From contig NZ_JBMSDT010000010.1 in the NCBI RefSeq assembly GCF_049445795.1, positions 1-64,000 of the forward strand: a stretch of DNA of 64,000 nucleotides, written 5' to 3'. This stretch comes from Larkinella sp049445795 (lineage in GTDB: Bacteria; Bacteroidota; Bacteroidia; Cytophagales; Spirosomataceae). This document shows positions 52,933 through 61,354 of this stretch, piece by piece (position 1 is the first letter of the stretch; the number at the start of each line of letters is the position of its first letter). Both the position numbers and the translations under genes were made by a program. Under the pieces are notes generated by a model. That model saw nothing but the letters and a program-made list of their open reading frames with translations, was not told the origin of the DNA and ran no database searches.

Positions 52933-53449
52933 ATGAATTTGCCGACCCCTAACTCCTCCGGAGCCGTAGAATTTCGGGAATTGTTTGAAAGGCAACGCCG
53001 TCAGGCCCGGCTTATCGCGGGGACAACGGCTATGGAGCGGATTGATAAACTGAAAAGAATCCGCACTCATTTATCAGGCAACCAGGACGGGTTGACCAAG
53101 GCACTTTTTGATCGATGAAACCGCCGACCTGGAAACTGCGGCCCGCCGGGTGGCGTGGGGAAAGTGGATCCATAGCCGGAAAGAATCCGCCATTCAATTC
53201 TGGCTGGATCGGACGACGGCCGGGAACACGGTCATCAATGACATGATGGCACATTTTGCGCATACCGAACTGCCGGTTGGGGGTGTCAACCAGAGCGGAA
53301 TTGGTAAAGCCAATGGCTGCTATGGTTTTCAGGAATTTTCCAATGCCCGGGGAATTGTCAGACGGCAGATTGATACTTTAAAATACATTTATCCACCTTA
53401 TTCGGAACAAGTAATGCGCATAATTCAATTAATTTTGAAATACCTTTAA
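52933..53449 (+). pseudogene. Aldehyde dehydrogenase remnant with internal deletions
   Basis: The first part (52933-53118) matches the N-terminus of class 3-type aldehyde dehydrogenases (ERIDKLKRIRTHL and LTKALFDR). After a frame change the second part (53108-53449) carries DETADLETAARRVAWGKW, then jumps to NTVINDMMAHFAHTELPVGGVNQSG and ends FQEFSNARGIVRR. Intact enzymes have about 455 residues; here about 170 residues are lost in the first gap and 140 in the second. Both the catalytic cysteine (in GQTC) and the catalytic glutamate are missing, so the product cannot be active. Confidence 0.85.
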
Positions 53450-53523
53450 ACGTTTTTAATACTTTTAGGGTCAATTTCGTTGACCGCACCAAGTTCCTGG
53501 TTAATACTACTCAACCGATTGTC

Positions 53524-54525
53524 ATGATCGAGATGTCACACACTGAGCCTGAATCCATTTTTAAGAGTACTCAAGTTACCGAAAACTCAACGAATAAAGC
53601 GAGCAGACGTTCTGGGATTCCGATTGTTTTCGTTCATCAGCGTTATAGTTATTACCTGGAGTTTACGCTTCGACAGGCGGCCTATTCCAATCCCGACAGC
53701 CCGATTCACCTGTTGGGTGATGAAGAAAATAACCGGTTTCCGTTCATTAAACATCACCTGATCGCTGATTATAGAAGCTCAGATGCCGACCGGTTCAAGC
53801 AGGTTTATATTCATAATTCCCCCAACAGTTACGACTACGAGTTATTCTGTTTTGTCCGCTGGTATTTGGTCAAAGAATTGATGCGACGTGAGGGGTACAC
53901 AGAAGTATTTGTGGCTGATTCGGATGTGATGATTTATGCCAACCTTTCGACGTATGTCCGGGAAGCCGGTTTGCAAAATTATATTGCGGCCTTTAATGTT
54001 GGTGTTGACTATCAGTGGGTTAGGTCGTCATCGGGACATTCGTCGTACTGGACGTGGGAGGGAATCAACCGGTTTTGCGACTTGGCGATTGATCTGTACA
54101 CGGAGCCACGGCTGATGGCATTTATGGACCAAATTCGAGCCGAAAAGATCATCAAAAACGATCGGGCGGGTATTTCCGATATGACGGCTTTATACGTCTT
54201 TTACGAAGAAGAAACCGGTCGCATTCGGAATTTATCGGAATCGGTCAATGGGGGGGCCTTCGACCATAACATCTGTATGGCAACAAACTTTAACCTCGAT
54301 GAATACGAGTTTGGATTGGGCCGTAAAAAGATTGTGATGAAACAGGGTCGCCCGATCGCCTACAACGTCATTTTGAAACAGGAAATTATTTTGCATACCC
54401 TTCATTTTCAGGGCAACAGCAAAAACATTGTTCACCGGTACTATACTGGAAAAGGATTACTGGGAAATAAGTTGTTCAGGGAAATGCGGTTCAAGGCGTC
54501 GGTGCTGTATCACATGGTGAAATAA
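53524..54525 (+). CDS. Glycosyltransferase-like protein (GT-A, DxD)
   Basis: 333 residues. The sequence IPIVFVHQRYSYYLEF, then HLLGDEENNRF, then VFVADSDVMIYANL fits a GT-A nucleotide-sugar fold, with DSD as the metal-binding DxD motif. Later parts (FDHNICMATNF and LHFQGNSKNIVHRYYTG) resemble sugar transferases of unknown specificity. There is no membrane segment. No polysaccharide cluster is nearby, so the product is unknown. It starts 75 bp after the aldehyde dehydrogenase remnant. Confidence 0.55.
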   Translation: MIEMSHTEPESIFKSTQVTENSTNKASRRSGIPIVFVHQRYSYYLEFTLRQAAYSNPDSPIHLLGDEENNRFPFIKHHLIADYRSSDADRFKQVYIHNSPNSYDYELFCFVRWYLVKELMRREGYTEVFVADSDVMIYANLSTYVREAGLQNYIAAFNVGVDYQWVRSSSGHSSYWTWEGINRFCDLAIDLYTEPRLMAFMDQIRAEKIIKNDRAGISDMTALYVFYEEETGRIRNLSESVNGGAFDHNICMATNFNLDEYEFGLGRKKIVMKQGRPIAYNVILKQEIILHTLHFQGNSKNIVHRYYTGKGLLGNKLFREMRFKASVLYHMVK

Positions 54526-54543
54526 CCGGGTTGGATACCTATT

Positions 54544-54981
54544 TCATTCGTTATAAGGCAGATTGACCGTATCGCGCCAATACGTTGCGACTTCGCCAAT
54601 CATCCGAATCAGTTCCGTAAACTGGATGGGTTTTACCAGATAGGAATTGGCCCCCATTCGGTACGCTTTTTCGACTTCCTGTCGGGACGACGTCAAGATC
54701 AAAACCGGAATATTTTTTAAGTGTCGGTTGGCCCGAATTGCATGCAAAGTCTCCAGGCCGTTGCGGAGCGGCATGTTAATGTCCATGATGATGAGTGAAG
54801 GCAGAGGATGCACAGCATCTGCACCAAGGCAATTCAGTAAATATTCCATCACCTGTTCACCATCTTCCACAAATCGACCGCAATCGAACAGTCCGTTTTG
54901 CATAAAGGCTTCATCCAGCAACAGGCGATCTTCCTCGTCGTCTTCAGCAACTAAGATCGTGAACGGTCGGTTAGGCAACAT
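54544..54981 (-). CDS. Single-domain response regulator (CheY-like)
   Basis: 145 residues. One receiver domain with acidic pocket EDDEED, phosphoacceptor Asp in LIIMDINMP, the conserved Ser/Thr in ILTSS and Lys in YLVKPI. No output domain, so it acts by protein contact or in a phosphorelay. It resembles the Rcp1-type regulators that partner phytochrome-like kinases, although no kinase is adjacent. The large hybrid kinase at 6553 is too far away for a positional link. Confidence 0.92.
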   Translation of the reverse strand: MLPNRPFTILVAEDDEEDRLLLDEAFMQNGLFDCGRFVEDGEQVMEYLLNCLGADAVHPLPSLIIMDINMPLRNGLETLHAIRANRHLKNIPVLILTSSRQEVEKAYRMGANSYLVKPIQFTELIRMIGEVATYWRDTVNLPYNE

Positions 54982-55147
54982 ATCAAATTAACTAGGTATT
55001 AGATCAGAGAACGGCATTGAGCGAATGAAGGTAGCGGTTTTCCGGTTTAATGCCAACTTGCCCGACTATATTGTAAGGTAAAATGGATCGTTTCGCGCTT
55101 TTTCATACCTTAGCAAAACCCTATTTTTTGCTTGTATTTACCTGCTT

Positions 55148-58036
55148 ATGCGTTGTTGGTTGCTCCTTTTCGGGCTTGCTTCCGGATGGGCTTCGGCTCA
55201 GTCACTCCCGGTTTTAGATCAAAATCCGCCCGGTTTACACTGGTATCAATTGCAGACTCCCCACTTCCGGATTATCTATCCAACGGGCTTCGATCAGCCC
55301 GCCCGAAAGACGGCCCGACGGTTGGAACAGGTCTATGAACCCGTGAGCGCGTCGCTGAAAAAGCAGCCCCGACGGTTGTCGGTGGTGTTGCAGAACCAGA
55401 CGATGATTAGCAATGGCTTTGTGACCCTGATGCCCCGACGGTCGGAGTTTTTTGCGGCTCCTCCTCAGGATCCGTTTCTGGCCGGAACACTCGAATGGCT
55501 GGATTTGCTGGCCGTCCACGAATTTCGTCATGTCGTACAGTACGATAAAGCCTTGCAAGGTTTGTCGGGAGCCGCGTATACGTTGTTTGGCAATACCGCT
55601 CTTTCGGCCTTGACGCTGGGTGTTCCGGACTGGTTTTGGGAGGGCGATGCCGTTGGCACCGAGTCGGCGCTGACGTTCGGGGGGCGGGGCCGAATTCCCA
55701 ATTTTGACCTGGGCATGCGGGCTAATCTGCTCGCTGGTCGGCGTTTTAGCTACCCCAAAGCGGTGGCCGGTTCGTACCGTGACAATGTCCCCAATCATTA
55801 CGTCCTGGGCTACTTCCTGTCAACCTATTTAAAACGAACCTATGGAGCGGACGCCTGGAGTCAGGTTCTAAATCGCTATTATCGGTTTCCGCTTTACCCT
55901 TTTTCGTTCTCCAACAGTGTTAAACGAACCACCAACTACCGGATTGAGGAATTGTACCGGCGTTCGATGGAGGATATTTGGGAAATTTGGAAAAAAGAAC
56001 AGGAAGGTTTGCAATTGACGGAAGTGGTAACCTACCCGGTCAGTGCATCGGAGCAGGTTTTTACCAATTACCAATATCCACAGTATGTTTCCGATCAGGA
56101 GGTCATTGCGGTAAAAACCGGTTTGGGAGACATTGTGCAGTTTGTCCGGCTGGATCGAAACGGCAAAGAAACGACGGTTTTTGTACCCGGACTTTACAAT
56201 AACCCCGAAATGCTTTCGGTGGCGGCCGGGAAAATTAGCTGGACGGAATTTCGGTACGATGTACGGTTTGGGCAGAAAATCTGGTCCGAAATCAAGATTT
56301 TTGCTCTGAAAACCCGGAAATTGACCCGGCTCTCCAGCCAGAGCCGGTACGCCGTGGCGGCTCTTTCACCGGATGGCTCGAAGGTAGTAGCCGTCCGGAA
56401 CGATGACTCCTACCAAACCCGGCTGGTTGTGCTCAATGCCGCCACGGGTCGGGAGCTGCGCGTGCTGGACAATCCCGAAAATGATTTTTATGTTCATCCC
56501 CGCTGGCAGGATGACAATCGTACTCTTGTGACCGTGGTCCGTAAAAAAGGAGGGAAAACCCTTCAGTTGATTGATACTGAAGTGGGTGTCAGCCGGGATC
56601 TTTTCCCGGTTTCCAACCAGAACATCAGCCACCCCTTCGCCTGGAAACAGTATGTATTCTACAATTCCCCCCAATCCGGCATCGACAATCTATACGCTTT
56701 TGATACACAAGCGGGGCAGCACTATCAGGTAACTTCCCGGCCACTGGGGGCTTACCACGCGGCTGTGTCGCCGGATGGAACCCGGCTGAGTTTCCATGAT
56801 TTTCGGTCGAGTGGGCATCGAATCGCCGAAATACCACTCGATCCGGCGAACTGGACACCCGTTGGGCCGGTTCGGGATGCGTCGGTTCGGTATTTTGGGC
56901 CGCTCATCGATCAGGAACCTGGCAGTGCCACCATTCGGACGGCCCTGACCGATTCGCTGCCGACCGCGCCGGACTATCCCAAAAGCCGGTTTCGTCGTTT
57001 GGCCCATGCGTTTAATATTTATAGCTGGGGGCCCGTCGTAAATTCGGACGGGCAGGGCGGAACACTCGGCATCCGGTCGCAGGATTTGCTGAGCACGACG
57101 CAAATTGACCTGGGTATCGGCTACGACCAGACCGAACGCACCGTCAATTATTACGGTAACCTAAGTTACCAGGGCTTGTTTCCAATTCTGGATGTCGGTT
57201 TTCAGCACGGTCGCCGATCCACTTCGGTGTATGTCGACCGGTTTGCTCCGCTCGATTCGCTGCGCACCGATTCCTGGAACTACAACCAGTTGACGGCCGG
57301 TGTTCGGATTCCGTTGCAGCTTACCACCTCGAAATACGTACAAAGCGCCCTGCTGTCGGCTTACTACGGTTTTTTGCAGGTAAATGGGTATGATTTGCCG
57401 CTTCGGCCAATCACCGAAGTCGGCTTTGGACGAACGCTCAACAGTATGTCCTACGGCCTTTCGTATTCCCGAACCCTGAAGCAAAGCAAACGGGATGTGT
57501 GGCCGCGCTGGGGGCAAACGGTTTCGGCTGTCTGGCGGACGACGCCGTTTGGGGGGCGTTTGCAGGGCGAAGTCTGGGGCCTTCAGGGTAGTTTGTTTCT
57601 GCCCGGACTGGGCAAACACCACGCGCTGCGGTTGCGGGCCGGTTACCAGCAGCAAATGCAGGGCACCTACCGGTTTGCGGCCTCGGTTTTTTATCCGCGG
57701 GGACAATCGTATGTCAGTTACGATCAGTTGGGCGTTGCCAGCGCGGAATACCGTCTGCCGCTCCTGAATCCACACTGGGCGCTCGGCCGATGGCTGTACG
57801 TACAGCGGGTAAAGGCGGCCGGTTTTTACGATGTTGCCCAAGGCGAAAGCCGGATTCGGGTGAATGGTCAACTGCGAACGATTAACGACCAATACGCAAC
57901 CAGTGGGCTTGATCTGTCGTTTGTTTTCAATGTGCTGCGGCTGCGGACGCCGTTTGAAGCCGGAGTCCGAACGATTTATAACTTTCAGTCCGGCCAGTGG
58001 CTCGTGCAGCCGCTGGTGATCGGGATTGGAATTTGA
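55148..58036 (+). CDS. HExxH peptidase-like, beta-propeller and outer-membrane barrel protein
   Basis: 962 residues with a signal peptide (MRCWLLLFGLASGWA, cleavage near ASAQ). About residues 20-300 contain H124-E-F-R-H128, the HExxH zinc site of a peptidase MA-like domain, followed by a helix-rich part. Residues about 310-610 are TolB/WD40-like propeller repeats (ALSPDGSKVVAVRNDD, AVSPDGTRLSFHDF). The last 330 residues alternate strands and end WLVQPLVIGIGI with a terminal hydrophobic residue, as in outer-membrane barrels. The three-part layout suggests surface proteolysis or barrel-linked assembly. It stands alone between a regulator and folD. Confidence 0.72.
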   Translation: MRCWLLLFGLASGWASAQSLPVLDQNPPGLHWYQLQTPHFRIIYPTGFDQPARKTARRLEQVYEPVSASLKKQPRRLSVVLQNQTMISNGFVTLMPRRSEFFAAPPQDPFLAGTLEWLDLLAVHEFRHVVQYDKALQGLSGAAYTLFGNTALSALTLGVPDWFWEGDAVGTESALTFGGRGRIPNFDLGMRANLLAGRRFSYPKAVAGSYRDNVPNHYVLGYFLSTYLKRTYGADAWSQVLNRYYRFPLYPFSFSNSVKRTTNYRIEELYRRSMEDIWEIWKKEQEGLQLTEVVTYPVSASEQVFTNYQYPQYVSDQEVIAVKTGLGDIVQFVRLDRNGKETTVFVPGLYNNPEMLSVAAGKISWTEFRYDVRFGQKIWSEIKIFALKTRKLTRLSSQSRYAVAALSPDGSKVVAVRNDDSYQTRLVVLNAATGRELRVLDNPENDFYVHPRWQDDNRTLVTVVRKKGGKTLQLIDTEVGVSRDLFPVSNQNISHPFAWKQYVFYNSPQSGIDNLYAFDTQAGQHYQVTSRPLGAYHAAVSPDGTRLSFHDFRSSGHRIAEIPLDPANWTPVGPVRDASVRYFGPLIDQEPGSATIRTALTDSLPTAPDYPKSRFRRLAHAFNIYSWGPVVNSDGQGGTLGIRSQDLLSTTQIDLGIGYDQTERTVNYYGNLSYQGLFPILDVGFQHGRRSTSVYVDRFAPLDSLRTDSWNYNQLTAGVRIPLQLTTSKYVQSALLSAYYGFLQVNGYDLPLRPITEVGFGRTLNSMSYGLSYSRTLKQSKRDVWPRWGQTVSAVWRTTPFGGRLQGEVWGLQGSLFLPGLGKHHALRLRAGYQQQMQGTYRFAASVFYPRGQSYVSYDQLGVASAEYRLPLLNPHWALGRWLYVQRVKAAGFYDVAQGESRIRVNGQLRTINDQYATSGLDLSFVFNVLRLRTPFEAGVRTIYNFQSGQWLVQPLVIGIGI

Positions 58037-58047
58037 TCGGGAACAAT

Positions 58048-58062
58048 CGGAGCGCGGCTCCG
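58048..58062. terminator. Weak hairpin between convergent genes
   Basis: CGGAGC and GCTCCG pair around GCG, 11 bases after the stop of the 962-residue protein gene. No T-tract follows. Confidence 0.35.
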
Positions 58063-58091
58063 GCTATTCGAAAATGGATGGCTGACGGGCC

Positions 58092-58973
58092 TTATTGGTA
58101 CACTTCCTTCCGGGCCGCTTTCAACGTATTTTGCATTAGGGAGCAAATCGTCATCAGACCTACCCCACCGGGCACCGGTGTAATGAAGCTGGTTTTCGGG
58201 GCTACTTCGTCAAACTTCACGTCGCCTTTCAGCGCAAAACCGCTTTTCTTGGACGCATCGGGCACCCGTTCCAGGCCCACATCAATCACAACCGCCCCTT
58301 CCTTCACCATCTCGGCGGTAATGAATTCAGGCCGTCCCAAGGCCGCGATCAGAATATCCGCCGAACGGCAGATTTCGGGCAGGTTCTGCGTCCGGCTGTG
58401 TGTCAGCGTCACCGTACAGTTACCGGGGTAGGTGTTGCGCTGCATCAGAATGCTCATCGGCAGGCCCACAATCTGGCTCCGACCGACCACGACGCAATGT
58501 TTCCCGGCAGTTTCGATTCCGTAGCGTTTGAGCATTTCCAGAATGCCCTGCGGAGTGGCGGAGACGTAAGCAGGTAAGCCTTTCGCCATCCGGCCGATAT
58601 TAATGGGGTGAAAACCGTCGACATCCTTGGCGGGCGAAATGGTTTCCATGACCTTGTCGGCTGAAATATGGGCGGGCAGCGGTAACTGCACAATCAGACC
58701 GTCCATGTCCGGATTGTTGTTTACTTCCTGCACCTTGGCGATCAATTCGTCTTCCGTCACCGAATCGTCGAACCGGATGAGCGTGGATGTCATGCCGATT
58801 TCTTCGCAGCTTTTCATTTTGCTGGCTACGTAGGTTTCGCTGCGGCCCGCCGTGCCGACCAGAATAGCCACCAGATGCGGAATTTTGCCGTTTCGGGATC
58901 TAATCTCGGCGACTTCGGCCGCCAGTTCCTGCTTAATTTGTTGGGAGAGGAGTTTTCCGTCGAGGAGTTGCAT
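58092..58973 (-). CDS. folD: Methylenetetrahydrofolate dehydrogenase/cyclohydrolase
   Basis: 293 residues, full length. It interconverts methylene-, methenyl- and formyl-tetrahydrofolate for one-carbon metabolism, using NADP. The catalytic lysine is K52 in YVASKMKSCEEIG, and DGLIVQLPLPAH and VVVGRSQIVGLP are folate- and nucleotide-site motifs. PVPGGVGLMTI is the C-terminal signature. Its promoter has a -7 element at 58994-59001 on the minus strand. Confidence 0.98.
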   Translation of the reverse strand: MQLLDGKLLSQQIKQELAAEVAEIRSRNGKIPHLVAILVGTAGRSETYVASKMKSCEEIGMTSTLIRFDDSVTEDELIAKVQEVNNNPDMDGLIVQLPLPAHISADKVMETISPAKDVDGFHPINIGRMAKGLPAYVSATPQGILEMLKRYGIETAGKHCVVVGRSQIVGLPMSILMQRNTYPGNCTVTLTHSRTQNLPEICRSADILIAALGRPEFITAEMVKEGAVVIDVGLERVPDASKKSGFALKGDVKFDEVAPKTSFITPVPGGVGLMTICSLMQNTLKAARKEVYQ

Positions 58974-58993
58974 GCGTCGATTGAATGAAAGCG

Positions 58994-59001
58994 CAAAGGT
59001 A
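58994..59001 (-). promoter_or_regulatory. -7 element TACCTTTG before folD
   Basis: On the minus strand, ending 20 bases before the ATG at 58973. A TTG at 59029-59027 would give a 25-base spacer, longer than usual. Confidence 0.5.
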
Positions 59002-59136
59002 GCGGTTTTTGGGACTCGGAATGCCGCAATTCAGGAGCCAAATCCAAAACCGGGCTGGTTTTTTACGTAAAAAAGTCCTATACTTGTAAAAACCGCATTG
59101 TAGGCCTACCTATAATTCATTACAAAAGACGCATTG

Positions 59137-59502
59137 ATGAAGTTTTGCCGATCACTAATACCGCTGATGGGCCTACTCCTGATGGGGTGGGCACTTGCCT
59201 TTTGGGGCGGTTCGTCGACCTGCGTCAAATCGGAAGACCGCCAGAGCATTTCGACAATCGGGAAGACTCCGAAACGGGCGGTTAATGATCCGGTAACCGA
59301 CATTCCTCATGCCTCTTTCCACCTGGTGTTTGCCGCTTCTACGGCTTCACAAAAGATCCCAACGATGGTGGGTGCCCTGTTTTCGGCGGTTCGGCTGCGC
59401 TTCAACAAGGCTTCACTGATTCTGCCAAAACCGGTATCGTACTTTTTCTTTGCCTGGTTCCGGCGGCTGTTCGGAAACCAGATTGCCATTAACGCCCCCT
59501 GA
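59137..59502 (+). CDS. Small exported or membrane-anchored protein of unknown function
   Basis: 121 residues from the ATG at 59137; a TTG one codon earlier is less likely. A hydrophobic N-terminus (FCRSLIPLMGLLLMGWALAFW) could be a signal or an anchor. The remainder has no recognisable motif, with basic residues toward the C-terminus (FFFAWFRRLFGNQ). Unknown family; its gene is flanked by folD and the YitT-type gene. A near-consensus -7 (TATACTTG) lies about 50 bases upstream. Confidence 0.45.
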   Translation: MKFCRSLIPLMGLLLMGWALAFWGGSSTCVKSEDRQSISTIGKTPKRAVNDPVTDIPHASFHLVFAASTASQKIPTMVGALFSAVRLRFNKASLILPKPVSYFFFAWFRRLFGNQIAINAP

Positions 59503-59675
59503 TCGATTCCTCCCCAAAGTCAGGCCGTTTCACAGGATGGGGTTCACCATCACCGAAAGGGCTACTTCCCAACGGATAACTACTACTTGCTGCGCCCTGG
59601 TAGAATGAGCGGGTGAGTTGGTTGTTTTAACTATTTGTCATACAGGAATTTATCCCCAAATCGTATCAGACTGTT

Positions 59676-60566
59676 ATGGTAGCGAAACGCATCCAGCGCG
59701 CAAAAAATCTGGCGCTATACCGCGAACTTAAGGAAATTGTATTAATCATACTGGGCGTACTTTGCGCCGGCATGGGACTGAAAGGCTTTTTGTTGCCCAA
59801 CGGGTTTCTGGATGGGGGTGTGATTGGGATTTCCCTCCTGCTACAATTAAAAACCGGCGTCGACCTCGCCATTCTGGTCGTAGTCGTCAATATTCCGTTC
59901 ATCTGGATGGGATTCCGGCAGGTTTCCTGGACGTTTGCGCTTAAAACCGCCTTTGGCATTGGTTTTCTGGCGCTTTGCCTGGCCGTTATTCCCTATCCAA
60001 TGGTAACCACCGACAAGCTGCTGATTGCCGTATTCGGCGGCTTCTTCCTGGGTGGCGGTATTGGGCTGGCCATGCGCGGGGGCGGGGTGCTCGACGGAAC
60101 CGAGGTTCTGGCCATTTATGTCACCCGCCGTTCTTTTCTGTCGGTGGGGGATGTCATTATGGTCATCAACGTCCTGATTTTTGGATCGGCGGCTTTGTTA
60201 ATTAACGTTGAAACCGCCCTCTACGCCATGCTGACCTATCTTTCAGCTTCCAAAACCGTCGATTTTATTATCCACGGGATCGAGGAGTACATTGCGGTCA
60301 TGATTGTTTCGGACCGGCACGAAGAGATTCGTCAGATGATTACCGAAGAACTGGCCCGGGGCGTTACCGTGCTAAAAGGCGAAAAAGGATTTGGCAAACG
60401 CGGTTTGCGCCAAAATGACCTGAACATTCTGTACGCCGTTGTTACCAGGCTGGAAATCACAAGACTAAAAGATAAAATCAGCGAAGTGGATGAAAAAGCG
60501 TTCCTGATTGAACACAGCATCGCCGATGTAAAGGGCGGCATGATCAAACCCCGTCCGTTGCATTAG
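59676..60566 (+). CDS. YitT-family membrane protein with DUF2179 domain
   Basis: 296 residues. Five or six transmembrane segments in residues 18-205 (IVLIILGVLCAGMGLKGFLLP, LLIAVFGGFFLGGGIGLAM, MVINVLIFGSAALLI) make up the YitT part, with the conserved GGVIGIS and GGGVLDGTE. The C-terminal DUF2179 domain (about 220-290) includes ELARGVTVLKGEKGF. The transported or sensed molecule is unknown for this family. The stop codon lies 23 bases inside the converging sirtuin gene. Confidence 0.88.
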   Translation: MVAKRIQRAKNLALYRELKEIVLIILGVLCAGMGLKGFLLPNGFLDGGVIGISLLLQLKTGVDLAILVVVVNIPFIWMGFRQVSWTFALKTAFGIGFLALCLAVIPYPMVTTDKLLIAVFGGFFLGGGIGLAMRGGGVLDGTEVLAIYVTRRSFLSVGDVIMVINVLIFGSAALLINVETALYAMLTYLSASKTVDFIIHGIEEYIAVMIVSDRHEEIRQMITEELARGVTVLKGEKGFGKRGLRQNDLNILYAVVTRLEITRLKDKISEVDEKAFLIEHSIADVKGGMIKPRPLH

Positions 60567-61257
60567 TGGAAATCAACTGTTCGGCCAGCCGCGACAAGCC
60601 CGTCGTGGCGGGTTCGGGGATGAACGTCAGGCTTTTGCGCGGACGAATGTCCGGTACATTGGGGTCAACGACGTAAATCGAAACGCCGGGTCGGGCGAAA
60701 TCGATCAGTCCGGCCGCCGGATACACAACCATCGACGTTCCGACAATGATCAGAATATCGGCTTCGTGAACGATCTCGACGGCGGTTTCCATCAACGGCA
60801 CGGCTTCCCCGAACCAGACGATGTGCGGGCGCAACTGTGAGCCTTTCTCGCAGCGATCCCCGCGCTTCAGTTCCCAACCTTCTACGTCGTACACCAGGGT
60901 TTCATCGCGCGTGCTGCGCGATTTGAACAACTCGCCGTGCAGGTGAATGACGTTCGACGAACCGGCTTTTTCGTGCAGGTTGTCGACGTTTTGCGTGATG
61001 ATCGTCACATCGAAAAATTCCTCCAGCCGTTTCAGGGCCCGATGCCCGGCATTGGGTTGCGCGTCGAGGGCCTGCTTGCGTCGCTGGTTGTAAAATTCCA
61101 GGACCAGATCCGGATTCCGAGCCCAGGCTTCCGGGGTTGCCACGTCTTCCACACGGTAGTTTTCCCACAGCCCGTTGGAGTCGCGGAACGTCCGCAGCCC
61201 ACTTTCGGCACTGATGCCGGCCCCGGAAAGAACGACGATTTTACGACGAAATGGCAT
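60544..61257 (-). CDS. Sirtuin (SIR2-type NAD-dependent deacylase), zinc site lost
   Basis: 237 residues. NAD-binding GAGISAESGLRTFRD, QNVDNLHEKAG and catalytic H107 in HLHGELF are present. Y56 and R59 (FYNQRR) match the class III acyl-binding pair that favours succinyl or malonyl groups. Instead of two zinc CxxC pairs the insert (about 110-140) has a single cysteine (GDRCEKGSQLRPH), as in many Bacteroidota sirtuins. It likely removes acyl groups from lysines in the cytosol. Ends 23 bases within the YitT gene. Confidence 0.9.
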   Translation of the reverse strand: MPFRRKIVVLSGAGISAESGLRTFRDSNGLWENYRVEDVATPEAWARNPDLVLEFYNQRRKQALDAQPNAGHRALKRLEEFFDVTIITQNVDNLHEKAGSSNVIHLHGELFKSRSTRDETLVYDVEGWELKRGDRCEKGSQLRPHIVWFGEAVPLMETAVEIVHEADILIIVGTSMVVYPAAGLIDFARPGVSIYVVDPNVPDIRPRKSLTFIPEPATTGLSRLAEQLISTNATDGV

Positions 61258-61261
61258 AGCG

Positions 61262-61354
61262 GTGTACCCCGTACTGGTAGTACGGGGATTTTTTAGTAAT
61301 ACTTAGAGACTCTCTTAGATTGAAAAATCCCCGGACTAACAGTCCGGGGTACAC
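61262..61354. repeat. Nested palindrome pair between sirtuin and topA genes
   Basis: The left arm (61262-61293) and the right arm (61323-61354) match as inverted repeats at about 28 of 32 bases. Each arm is itself palindromic (CCCCGTACT-ggt-AGTACGGGG; CCCCGGACT-aac-AGTCCGGGG). The plan is the same as at 14372-14467. Confidence 0.75.
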
